NCBI RefSeq assembly: GCF_036088315.1
Contig: NZ_CP107996.1
Coordinates: 6,313,001-6,377,000 of the forward strand
Origin: Streptomyces sp. NBC_00344
GTDB taxonomy: Bacteria > Actinomycetota > Actinomycetes > Streptomycetales > Streptomycetaceae
DNA: 64,000 bases
Reading direction: 5' to 3'
In this document: positions 27,950 to 36,479 of the stretch, piece after piece
How the letters are laid out: the number at the start of each line of letters is the position of its first letter
Numbering within the stretch: the first letter of the stretch is position 1
Program-made: the position numbers and the translations under genes
The notes under the pieces: generated by a model
The model's input: the letters and a program-made list of their open reading frames with translations, nothing else
Databases searched by the model: none
What the model was told of the DNA's origin: nothing

Positions 27950-28025
27950 TCACCGGCTGGCCCGGCGCGCCATGGGAGCGCCGCGGGAGCAAGGGGTGGC
28001 GCCGGGTCGGGCCCCGGCGCGTGGA

Positions 28026-29174
28026 TCAGGCGCCGGGAACGGTGTGGTGGATCTGGCGGAGGAACGCCGCGTTGTCCGGAGTGCGCCGGATCCTGTCCAG
28101 CAACGCCTCCAGCGTGGTGTGGCCTTCCCTGGAGCGCAGTGCGCGTCGCAGGCCACGAAGGATGGCCAACTCAGCCTCGGAAAGAAGGAGTTCGTCGCGC
28201 CGGGTGCCCGAGGACGTGATGTCCACCGCGGGGAAGATCCTTCGGTCCGCGAGTGCGCGGTCCAGCCTGAGTTCCATGTTGCCGGTGCTCTTGAGCTCTT
28301 CGAAGAAGTAGTCGTCGGCGCGGGAACCGGTATCGACAAGTGCCGTCGCGAGGATGGTCAGTGAACCGCCCTCCTCGGCCAGCCGGGCGGCGCCGAAGAG
28401 ACGCTTGGGGCCGTGCACCGCCGCGGCGTCGACCCCACCACTGAGCGTACGGCCGCCCGACGCCGCGCTGTTGTTGTGCGCCCTGCACAGCCGAGTGAGG
28501 GAGTCCAGCAGGATGACGACATCCTGCCCCTGTTCGACGAGCCGCTTGGCACGTTCCACCGCGAGCTCGGCGAGCGCGATGTGTTCCTTCGCCGGCCTGT
28601 CGAAGGTCGACGCGAGGACGTCGCCCCGCACGGAGCGGCGCATGTCGGTGACCTCCTCGGGCCGCTCGTCGAGCAGTACCACCATCAGGTGGCACTCGGG
28701 GTGGTTGTGGGCGATGGCCGCGGCGAGCTGCTGGAGCAGCACGGTCTTTCCGGTGCGGGGCGGCGCGACGATGAGTCCGCGCTGCCCCTTGCCCACGGGC
28801 GTGATGAGATCGACGAGACGGGTCGTCGCACTCCCGCCCGGGGTTTCCAGGCGCAGTCGCTCCCGTGGGTGGAGCGGGGTGAGGTCACGGAAGTGCGGCC
28901 GGCCGCCAAGGGCCTGCGGCGGGCGGCCGTTGACCCGCTCGACACGGGCCGGACCACCCGGGTGTTCATGCGTCCCTTCGACGAAGTCGCCGGATCGCAG
29001 GCCCAACTGGTGGATCTGGGCGGGTGATACCCGTACGTCGTCGGGGGAGGGGCGGGAGCCCTGCGCATCGTGGGTGCGGAGCAGACCCTGGCCGCGGTTG
29101 ACGATGTCGAGGACACCGGCGACGGGGGAGGTGGGGTGCTGCTGGACAGGAGAATGTTCGAGGGTGCTGGTCAT
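28026..29174 (-). CDS. rho: Short transcription termination factor Rho paralogue
   Basis: A 382-residue Rho. It keeps the cold-shock-like RNA-binding domain (GVLDIVNRGQGLLR...RSGDFVEG, about 20-67) and the full ATPase core: Walker A APPRTGKT (137-144), LDERPEEVTDMRRSVRG, Walker B DVVILLDSLTR, the Q loop in SGGVDAAAVHGPKRLF, the R loop GSRADDYFFEELKSTGN and the C-terminal SSGTRRDELLL. It lacks the Rho_N helical domain and the long insertion of the housekeeping actinobacterial Rho (about 650-700 residues), so it should be a second copy. In the P-loop, the lysine equivalent to E. coli K181 is arginine and A182 is threonine. The ATG is preceded by AAAGGAA. It may terminate a special set of transcripts or be conditional. 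Confidence 0.9.
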   Translation of the reverse strand: MTSTLEHSPVQQHPTSPVAGVLDIVNRGQGLLRTHDAQGSRPSPDDVRVSPAQIHQLGLRSGDFVEGTHEHPGGPARVERVNGRPPQALGGRPHFRDLTPLHPRERLRLETPGGSATTRLVDLITPVGKGQRGLIVAPPRTGKTVLLQQLAAAIAHNHPECHLMVVLLDERPEEVTDMRRSVRGDVLASTFDRPAKEHIALAELAVERAKRLVEQGQDVVILLDSLTRLCRAHNNSAASGGRTLSGGVDAAAVHGPKRLFGAARLAEEGGSLTILATALVDTGSRADDYFFEELKSTGNMELRLDRALADRRIFPAVDITSSGTRRDELLLSEAELAILRGLRRALRSREGHTTLEALLDRIRRTPDNAAFLRQIHHTVPGA

Positions 29175-29524
29175 GCGGGTTCCTTTCGCGGCATGCGAAC
29201 GAGAGGCCCGGCGGGGGGCGGCGTGATCACGCCCCGTGCCGCGGGCGGTAGGGCCCGAACCGGGAATCAAGGAGTGGTGCTGAGAGGCCGGATCGCCGAT
29301 CATGAAAAGAAAGGCGCAACAGCGACAATGGAATAAGGAGGTGGAAAACTGGCACCGGCGCCTGCAGAAGGGCGTACACAAAGTGCTGAGGGCAATGTAC
29401 CACACACTCGGCCGGGCGCATCCCGACGGCGCTCGCCGCCGCTGCCCGGCATGCCGGGGCGCATGACTGGTCCCAGTCTGGACAGGGGAGAAGGCGCATC
29501 ACCAGTCGGACGAAGGAGCACACC
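29175..29524. other. Rho leader and promoter region
   Basis: This 350-base gap holds the upstream region of rho on the minus strand. It includes the 14-base palindrome GGCGTGATCACGCC at 29220-29233 and a possible promoter (TTGTCG/CATGAT read on the minus strand around 29300-29330). On the plus strand a 54-codon open frame runs from ATG 29302 to TGA 29466 (starts MKRKAQQRQW, has CPAC near the end). It has no ribosome site, so I do not call it a gene. Confidence 0.5.
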
Positions 29525-30016
29525 GTGGCGATGGGAAAGGACAGCGCTATGGGCGACGACGTCTACCAGCCGGACGGCAGCGAGGTCACCGAAGATTCGG
29601 GCATCCTCGACCGCGAGGACACGCTGAACAACCGGGCAGCGGACCCCTATGACGAGGGCTGGTCGCCGCCGGAGAAGCCTCTGGGCGTCGAGCACGCGGG
29701 TACCACCGCGCAGGAACAGCACGACGGCGAGACGCTGGAGGAGCGGCTCTCCGAAGAGGTGCCCGATCCGGCCATGCGCTCCGAGTCGCAGGGCGACGGG
29801 ATCGGCGATTCGGCCGACAGCGACGGGGAGGCGCTGGACGACGAAGTCGGCGACGGACGCGCGGGACGTCTGGTCGGACCCGACGAAGGAGCACATGAGG
29901 AAGCGGAGAAGGACATGATCGCCGAGGATGTGGGTGTGGACGGCGCGGCGGCATCGGCCGAGGAAGCCGCCGTTCATGTCGTTCCCGACGACGCGGCAGG
30001 CGGCGGAGCCCGCTGA
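29525..30016 (+). CDS. DUF5709 domain protein
   Basis: A 163-residue, very acidic, hydrophilic protein with the DUF5709 pattern. It opens DDVYQPDGSEVTEDSGILD, then RAADPYDEGWSPPEKPLGVEHAGTTAQEQHDGETLEERLSEEVPDP. The second half is rich in D, E, A and G with little expected structure. The function is unknown; such proteins are common in actinomycetes and often stress-associated. Start GTG 29525 with GAAGGAG upstream. It lies 25 bases before the molybdenum-enzyme operon and may be co-transcribed with it. Confidence 0.8.
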   Translation: MAMGKDSAMGDDVYQPDGSEVTEDSGILDREDTLNNRAADPYDEGWSPPEKPLGVEHAGTTAQEQHDGETLEERLSEEVPDPAMRSESQGDGIGDSADSDGEALDDEVGDGRAGRLVGPDEGAHEEAEKDMIAEDVGVDGAAASAEEAAVHVVPDDAAGGGAR

Positions 30017-30041
30017 TCCATGGCGCAGGAAAGGTGTTTCA

Positions 30042-30620
30042 GTGGAGCCCCACAACACACCGGACGAAGCCGTGGAATACGCGGCAGAGCACCAGGACCG
30101 CACACACTCGCACATCACGCTGCAGGTGAACGGCGGGTCGTTCGCCCTTGAGGTCGACCATCGGGCCACTTTGCTCGATGTTCTGCGAGAGCGGCTCGGC
30201 CTCACCGGAGCCAAGAAGGGGTGCGACCACGGGCAGTGCGGTGCGTGCACCGTTCTTGTCGACGGCAGACGTGCCAACAGCTGTCTGCTGCTGGCCGTGA
30301 CACAGGACGGCGCCGATATCACCACGGTGGAAGGGCTTGCCGCCGGCGATGGCAGCGAACTGCATCCGCTGCAGCGGGCTTTTCTGGAGCGGGACGCCTT
30401 CCAGTGCGGTTACTGCACGCCGGGGCAACTGTGCTCCGCGGTCGGTGCGCTCGCCGAGGCGGCCGCCGGACACCCCTCCCACGTCACGGACCCCGCCGCC
30501 GGGGCCGACGGTCCCGGCGAACTGACGGCTGCCGAGATCCGGGAGCGGCTCAGCGGCAACCTCTGCCGATGCGGTGCCTACCCCCGCATCGTCGAGGCCG
30601 TTCAGGACGTGATCAAGTGA
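30042..30620 (+). CDS. Aldehyde/xanthine oxidoreductase, 2Fe-2S subunit
   Basis: A 192-residue iron-sulphur subunit of a three-part molybdenum hydroxylase (PaoA/YagT type). The plant-type ferredoxin cluster is KKGCDHGQCGACTVLVDGRR with a further Cys in NSC (about 60-85). The second cluster is in CGYCTPGQLC (about 125) and GNLCRCGAYPRIVEAV (about 175). It passes electrons from the molybdenum site to the FAD subunit. GTG 30042 is preceded by AGGAAAGG. Its stop overlaps the next gene (GTGA). Confidence 0.93.
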   Translation: MEPHNTPDEAVEYAAEHQDRTHSHITLQVNGGSFALEVDHRATLLDVLRERLGLTGAKKGCDHGQCGACTVLVDGRRANSCLLLAVTQDGADITTVEGLAAGDGSELHPLQRAFLERDAFQCGYCTPGQLCSAVGALAEAAAGHPSHVTDPAAGADGPGELTAAEIRERLSGNLCRCGAYPRIVEAVQDVIK

Positions 30621-31609
30621 AACCGTTCGCCTACGTACGCCCCCACAGCGTCGAGGAAGCGGCCGAGGCCCATGCCGGCCGCCCCGGATCGCGCTATCTC
30701 GGCGGCGGCACCAACCTTGTCGATCTCATGAAACTGGGCGTGGAGCGCCCGGAGACCCTGATCGACATCAGCAGACTTCCGCTCGATGCCATCGAGGAGC
30801 TGCCGGACGGCGCGTTGCGGATCGGCGCCACCGTCCGCAACAGCGACCTGGCTGCCCACCCGCTGGTACGCACCCGGTACCCGGTGCTCTCCCAGGCCCT
30901 CCTCGCCGGCGCCTCCGGGCAGCTGCGCAACATCGCCACCACCGGTGGGAACCTCCTCCAGCGGACCCGCTGTCCCTTCTTCCAGGACACGAGCAAGCCG
31001 TGCAACAAGCGGGAACCGGGCAGCGGCTGCGGCGCGCGTGCGGGCGGCACGGACCGTGACTTCGCGGTGCTGGGCCATTCGGCGCACTGTGTCGCCACCA
31101 ACCCCTCCGACATGGCCGTGGCCCTCACGGCGCTCGACGCCACCATCCGGTTGCACGGCGCGGACGGCGCGCGCACGGTGCCCGCTGCCGACTTCCACCG
31201 GCTGCCCGGCGTCCGGCCCGCCGAGGACACCGTGATCCGCCCCGGCGAACTCATCGAGGCGGTGGTGCTGCCACCGGCGCCGGCCGGCCTGCCATCGGCC
31301 TACCGCAAGGCCCGTGACCGTGCGTCGTACGCCTTCGCGCTGGTCTCCGTGGCCGCGGTGCTCGAGCTGAGCGGCGGAGGACAGGTGCGCCACATCGGGC
31401 TGGCGTTCGGGGGTCTCGCCCACAGGCCCTGGCGGGCACGGCGAGCGGAGGCCGAACTGCTCGGCACCGCTCCGACACAGGAGAACATCGGACGGGCCAT
31501 GGACGCGGAACTCTCCGCGGCCGAGCCGCTGCGGGACAACGGCTTCAAGGTCGCTCTGGCCCGCAATCTCGCATGCAGCGTACTGAAAGGACTCGTCGGC
31601 CCGGAGTGA
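30617..31609 (+). CDS. Aldehyde/xanthine oxidoreductase, FAD subunit
   Basis: A 330-residue flavin subunit of the PaoB/YagS type. The FAD loop is SRYLGGGTNLVDLMKLGVER (about 27-46), with ATVRNSDLAAHPLV and NIATTGGNLLQRTRCPFF further on. The insert with RCPFFQDTSKPCNKREPGSGC carries the extra cysteines that bind a [4Fe-4S] cluster in PaoB. The CO-dehydrogenase flavoprotein C-terminal domain (RDRASYAFALVSVAAVLEL) follows. It overlaps the upstream gene by GTGA and precedes the molybdenum subunit by 57 bases. Confidence 0.93.
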   Translation: MKPFAYVRPHSVEEAAEAHAGRPGSRYLGGGTNLVDLMKLGVERPETLIDISRLPLDAIEELPDGALRIGATVRNSDLAAHPLVRTRYPVLSQALLAGASGQLRNIATTGGNLLQRTRCPFFQDTSKPCNKREPGSGCGARAGGTDRDFAVLGHSAHCVATNPSDMAVALTALDATIRLHGADGARTVPAADFHRLPGVRPAEDTVIRPGELIEAVVLPPAPAGLPSAYRKARDRASYAFALVSVAAVLELSGGGQVRHIGLAFGGLAHRPWRARRAEAELLGTAPTQENIGRAMDAELSAAEPLRDNGFKVALARNLACSVLKGLVGPE

Positions 31610-31666
31610 TGCCGCGCACCTCCGGAGCACAGCCGATGCCCGCAAGCCGCAGGAGAGGACCCGCCC

Positions 31667-33765
31667 ATGCGCCCCGAAGCCGTCGCACTCGGCACCCCCG
31701 CGGAACGCAGGGAAGGCCGGGACAAGGTCACCGGCGTCGCCCGCTACGCCGCTGAGCACACCCCACGCGGGTGCGCCTACGCGTGGCCGGTCCCCGCCAC
31801 CGTCGCCCGGGGCCGGGTGGTCGCCATCGACGACAGCGCCGCACTGGCCCTGCCCGGTGTGCTGGCCGTACTGACCCCTGAATCGAGCCCCCGGCTCGGC
31901 GACGCAGGGGACCCCACCCTCGCCGTACTGCAGAACCGGCGGGTGCCGCACCGTGGCTGGTACGTGGCACTGGCCGTGGCGGAACCTTGGAGACCGCACG
32001 GGCCGCGGCCGACGCGGTGCGGGTCGAGTACGCGGCGGAGCCGCACGATGTCACCCTCACCATGGACCATCCCGGCCTCTACGCACCCGATGTGGCCAAC
32101 GGCGGCCATCCCGGAGAGCGGACGCGCGGAGACGCGGACGCCGCGTACGCCGCCTCGGGGGTGGGGGTCGATGTCGTCTACCGGGTACCGCCGCTGCACA
32201 ACCACCCGATGGAACCCCACGCGTCCACCGCCTTCTGGTCCGGCGGGCATCTGCGCGTCCATGACTCGAACCAGGGCTCCAGCGCCGTGCGTACCGCGCT
32301 GGCGGCACTTTTCGGTATCCCCGAGGACCATGTCACGGTGAGTTCCGAGCACGTGGGCGGTGGATTCGGTTCCAAGGGCACCCCCCGCCCCCACGTGGTG
32401 CTTGCCGCCATGGCCGCCCTGCATACCGGACGGCCCGTCAAACTCTCCCTGCCCCGGCGGCAGTTGCCCTCCAACGTCGGCCACAGGGCGCCCACCCTGC
32501 ACCGGGTACGCCTCGGCGCCGATGCCGACGGCACCCTTGTTTCGATCAGCCACGAGGTCTCCACTCACACCTCCCGGATCAAGGAGTTCGTCGAGCAGGC
32601 GGCGGTGCCCGCCAGGATCATGTACGCGTCGCCGCACAGTCGCACCATCCACCGCGCGGTCGCTCTTGACGTGCCCACCCCTTCGTGGATGCGTGCCCCC
32701 GGCGAGGCCCCGGGCATGTACGCACTGGAGTCGGCGATGGACGAACTCGCCGGCGCCGCCGGAATCGACCCGGTCGAACTGCGCGTACGCAACGAGCCCG
32801 AGTGCGAGCCGGACAGCGGACGCCCGTACAGCAGCAGGCACCTCGTGGAGTGCCTGCGGGAAGGCGCCCGGCGCTTCGGCTGGGCCGGCCGGGACCCCCG
32901 CCCGGCGGCCCGTCGTGAGGGCGCCCTGCTGACCGGCACCGGTGTCGCCGCGGCGACCTATCCCGTGCTGATCATGCCGAGCACGGCTACCGCACACGCG
33001 CTGCCCGGCGGCACCTACGTGGTGAACATCAACGCCACCGACATCGGTACCGGCGCGCGGACCGTGCTCGCGCAGATCGCGGCCGACGCGCTGGGTGTCC
33101 CGCTGGACTCGGTGCGCGCGGCGATCGGCAGCAGTGACCTCCCCAGGGCGTCGGTGGCCGGCGGATCGTCGGGCACCGCTTCGTGGGGGTGGGCCGTGCA
33201 CGAGGCCTGCACAGGCCTCGCCGCCCGGCTCGCCGCGCACCGGGGGCCACTGCCGTCCGACGGCATCTCCGCCTCGGCGGACACCACCGAGCAGGCGGGC
33301 GAGGAGTCCCCCTACGCCAGGCACGCCTTCGGCGCCCACTTCGCCGAGGTCCAGGTGGACACCGACAGCGGAGAAGTGCGTGTCCGCAGGATGCTCGGGG
33401 TGTTTGCGGCCGGGCACATCCTCAATCCCCGCACCGCGCGCTCGCAGTTCATCGGCGGTATGACCATGGGCATGGGCATGGCGTTGACGGAGGGCAGCAC
33501 CATGAACCCGGCCTTCGGCGACTTCACCGAGAGCGACCTGGCTGCCTACCACGTGCCGTGCCATGCCGATGTGGCCGATATCGAGGCGCACTGGATCGAC
33601 GAGGACGACGCCCATCTCAACCCTATGGGCAGCAAGGGCATCGGGGAGATCGGCATCGTCGGCGCGGCAGCCGCCATCGGCAACGCCGTCCACCATGCCA
33701 CCGGTGTCCGACACCGCGAGCTGCCGCTGACCCCGGACCGCGTGCTGAACGCCGGTTCGCGCTGA
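31667..33765 (+). pseudogene. Aldehyde/xanthine oxidoreductase, molybdenum subunit, frameshifted
   Basis: Read across one frameshift this is a normal PaoC/YagR-type subunit of about 699 residues. The first frame gives MRPEAVALGTPAERREGRDKV...VALAVAE to about 31984. The second continues LETARAAADAVRVEYAAEPHDV to the stop at 33763-33765. One base is missing in GCGGAACCTTGGAG (GAA-ACC-TTG expected), so the total length is one short of a multiple of three. The molybdopterin loops VGGGFGSKG and RAPGEAPGMYALESAMDEL and the catalytic Glu region GSKGIGEIGIVGAAAAIGNA are all intact. Start ATG 31667, site CAGGAGAGG. If the lesion is real, the enzyme is dead although both partner subunits remain whole. 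Confidence 0.88.
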
Positions 33766-33828
33766 GGCCCGGCCGCCCGCCGGGACAGCCCCGGACGGGC
33801 GCTGCCCCGGTCCGTGCCGGCAGAGGTG

Positions 33829-34950
33829 TCAGTAGCGGAGATCGGCCGCGATACGGCTGTGGTCGGCGAGCGTGTCGTCCGGGACGAAGACGACCTCCGC
33901 GCCGCCGTCCAGAGCGACCTCCACCAGTTCGTCGACGATGTCCTCGCGGACCCCGTTCCCGGACGAGAGCGGTCCGGGCGCCGCGGGGCCGAACGGCACG
34001 AGATGCCCCTCCTCCACCCGTACGGTCTGCTGGAAGTTCTCCTCGACGGCCACGAAGGCGACGCGCCCCTCCCGTACCGACTCCCACACCTCGTCGAGGC
34101 CGGCGGCGAAGGTCCGCCGGCTGCGCGCGGCGTTGAGCCGGTCCGCGGTGCGTTCCGCCGCCCTCTGCTGGAATTCCGCCAGACTCGGCTCCAGATGCCT
34201 GTAGAGCTCGGGAGCGGGACCGTTCACCAGCCCCCCGCTGAGCACCTTGCCCACGGCCTTACGGGTGGCCGTGCCCACATCCTCCAGAAGGCTCAGCGCC
34301 GGTGCCAGCCCCACGAGGTAGAGCGGACGCGGCTCGGCTGCGAGAGCGGCGGCCAGCGCGGTGTCGACCTCACGGAGGTACCGGCGGGTCTCCTCGTCCC
34401 GGAACGTGCTGGCCACGTCGCCGACCTGCTCCTCGCGCTGGACGTCGTTCTCCAGTTCCTCCGGAGTGACGGGAAACCCGTGGCCCCTGTGCTCGCGCAG
34501 GCTCTCGCCGGATCCGTGCCACAGCGTGGTGCGGTCCGCCGATGTCACCAGCACCCAGAAGGGGCTGACTTGCGCCTTGGCCGCGACCAGGTTCCTGGTC
34601 AGATAGCTGTCGCTCACCACGACGCGCTCGGGGACCGAGCGGGGCAGCACCCAGATCTGGTGCTCGTCCGTACTTGCGAAGACGACCAGCCCGTCCAGCG
34701 AGTACCGCAGATCGATATCGGCGAGAGCCCGCTCGAGCTGTGCCCTGAGACCCGTCCGCGCCTGCCGGGACACGGATTCATCGGCGTCGATCCGGCGTCC
34801 GGCCTCCGCGACGAGGTTGCGCAGACGCACCGCGTCCTGGGCGTTGTCCGGTTCACGGCGATGCGTGGGCATGCTGACGGAGACCACCGGATGGGGCTGG
34901 TGTTTGCGCAGGGTCCGCAGGAGCGCAGGCGTCAGAGCATTGGTTTCCAT
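33829..34950 (-). CDS. baeRF family protein (bacterial archaeo-eukaryotic release-factor-like)
   Basis: A 373-residue protein of the baeRF group, often mislabelled chemotaxis protein. It opens LLRTLRKHQPHPVVSVSMPTHRREPDNAQ, a characteristic start, followed by LDGLVVFASTDEHQIWVLPR, SPFWVLVTSADRTTLWHG and a C-terminal third with GGAEVVFVPDDTLADHSRIAADLRY. baeRF proteins share the eRF1/aRF1 domains and are proposed to act at ribosomes or in stress; biochemical data are scarce. The ATG has AGAGAGGG upstream. It is divergent from the glutaminase with 98 bases between, so the two may share control. Confidence 0.8.
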   Translation of the reverse strand: METNALTPALLRTLRKHQPHPVVSVSMPTHRREPDNAQDAVRLRNLVAEAGRRIDADESVSRQARTGLRAQLERALADIDLRYSLDGLVVFASTDEHQIWVLPRSVPERVVVSDSYLTRNLVAAKAQVSPFWVLVTSADRTTLWHGSGESLREHRGHGFPVTPEELENDVQREEQVGDVASTFRDEETRRYLREVDTALAAALAAEPRPLYLVGLAPALSLLEDVGTATRKAVGKVLSGGLVNGPAPELYRHLEPSLAEFQQRAAERTADRLNAARSRRTFAAGLDEVWESVREGRVAFVAVEENFQQTVRVEEGHLVPFGPAAPGPLSSGNGVREDIVDELVEVALDGGAEVVFVPDDTLADHSRIAADLRY

Positions 34951-35048
34951 GACTCCCTCTCTGGTACTCGTCCTCCTTCACGATCCAACAGCCACCGCGC
35001 GGCTGCATCCGGACGCGGACGGGCCGAACCCGTGATTACGATGAGGAA

Positions 35049-36344
35049 ATGGTGACCATCCGTCCTGAGCTCGATGTGGTGACCGAGTCATTGGTGGAGC
35101 TCCACGGGCGGCTCGCCGCGCTCACCGATGGCACGCTCGCCGACTACATCCCGCAACTGGCGCTCGCGGATCCCCATGCCTTCGCGCTCTCCCTGGTGAG
35201 CATGCACGGAGACCGGTATCAGGCGGGAGAGGCGGGATTGCCCTTCACCGTGCAGTCGGTATCGAAGCCGTTCGTCTACGCCCTGGCCCTTGCCGAGCTC
35301 GGACTGGAAGAAGTCAGCCGGTGGGTGGGGACGGAGCCCAGCGGTGAGGCGTACAACGCCATCAGCCTCGAGCCCGGCACCGGACGCCCGGACAACGCGA
35401 TGATCAATGCCGGTGCGATCGTCACTACGGCATTGGTGTCGGGCGGTACGTGTGAGCAGCGGTTCGAACGCATTCTGGACTGTCTGAGCCGATTCGCCGG
35501 GCGGCGTCTCGATGTCGACGAGGCCGTCTACGCTTCGGAGGCGCAGACCGGTAACCGCAACCGCGCCCTCGCCTATCTGATGAGCAGCACCGGGGCGCTT
35601 CCGGCCACCCCTTCGGACGCGGTGGACACATATTTCCGCCAGTGCGCGGTACGGGTCACCACACGTGACCTCGCGGTGATGGCGGCGACGCTGGCGAACG
35701 GTGGCGTCAATCCGGTGACCGGCGAGACCGTGGTACCCCGTCATGTCGCCGTTCAGGTGCTCGCCGTCATGGCCTCCTGCGGGATGTACGACGCATCGGG
35801 AGCCTGGCTGCTGCGGGTGGGGCTCCCAGCGAAGAGCGGGGTGGGCGGCGGCCTGATCGCCGTGAGTCCGGCCCGTTTCGGGATCGCCGTGCACAGTCCG
35901 CTGCTGGATGCCAGCGGTACTCCGGTGCGCGGGGTGGCCGTGATGCGGGAGCTGTCCGAACGGTTCGGGCTGCATCTGATGCACCATCCGATGCGGAGCG
36001 CGCCCACTGTCACCCACGCGGACGCGGGGGAGTGGACCGGTCTGGTCGCCGCACAGGGAGCGCTGGACTTCACGGCCGCCGAACGGCTGCTGCGTGAGCT
36101 GTCGGGGGTCGTCCCCGGAACGGGCGGCTGCGTGGTGCTCGACCTGCTGGATGTGACCAGCATCGACGCGGCCGGTGCGCTGATGGTCTCCTCCGCTCTC
36201 ACCCGCCTGGAGGAGCAGGGCCATCGGGCGGTGCTGGCGGTCGGCCCGCGCGCCGCTGCCGATGCCCGTCTGTCGGCCTGGCAGAGCTTCACAAGCCGTC
36301 AGGAGGCCCTGGAATGGTGCGAAAACCTCCGCCCTGCCGAGTGA
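35049..36344 (+). CDS. glsA: Glutaminase A with C-terminal STAS domain
   Basis: A 431-residue fusion. Residues about 10-305 are a serine-dependent glutaminase hydrolysing glutamine to glutamate and ammonia. The nucleophile is in QSVSKPFVYALAL (S70xxK73), with PDNAMINAGAI, SEAQTGNRNRALAYLM and LPAKSGVGGGLIAVSP. Residues about 330-425 form a STAS domain (VVPGTGGCVVLDLLDVTSID, then AGALMVSSAL), the fold of anti-sigma-factor antagonists; the phosphorylatable Ser position is present as TSID. Fusion to STAS is known in some glutaminases and may link activity to nucleotide binding or partner switching. Two PP2C phosphatases lie elsewhere in the window. Confidence 0.93.
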   Translation: MVTIRPELDVVTESLVELHGRLAALTDGTLADYIPQLALADPHAFALSLVSMHGDRYQAGEAGLPFTVQSVSKPFVYALALAELGLEEVSRWVGTEPSGEAYNAISLEPGTGRPDNAMINAGAIVTTALVSGGTCEQRFERILDCLSRFAGRRLDVDEAVYASEAQTGNRNRALAYLMSSTGALPATPSDAVDTYFRQCAVRVTTRDLAVMAATLANGGVNPVTGETVVPRHVAVQVLAVMASCGMYDASGAWLLRVGLPAKSGVGGGLIAVSPARFGIAVHSPLLDASGTPVRGVAVMRELSERFGLHLMHHPMRSAPTVTHADAGEWTGLVAAQGALDFTAAERLLRELSGVVPGTGGCVVLDLLDVTSIDAAGALMVSSALTRLEEQGHRAVLAVGPRAAADARLSAWQSFTSRQEALEWCENLRPAE

Positions 36345-36479
36345 CGGATCATCAGGAGCGCTGCTACCACTGCACATTCGGCCTCCGCCAAGGACGCTCC
36401 CGTACGGTTTGGCGCAAGGCGCGCGTCCTTCCGTGTGCCTGCCGTACACCCGCACTGCCGACCAGCCAGGAGACCGAGT

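Noticed and set aside
29302..29466. A 54-codon open frame with CPAC near its end, upstream of the DUF5709 gene
   Set aside because: No ribosome site or recognisable family, and it overlaps the expected rho promoter and leader. Kept only as a remark.
29465..29482. ACTGGTCCCAGT-like sequence resembling a DasR site before the DUF5709 gene
   Set aside because: Only one half matches the DasR consensus and the gene has no link to amino sugars. Probably chance.
31987..33765. Treating the second open frame as an independent gene starting at TTG 31987
   Set aside because: It starts in the middle of a conserved domain without a ribosome site, and the upstream frame supplies the missing N-terminus. 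It is one frameshifted gene.
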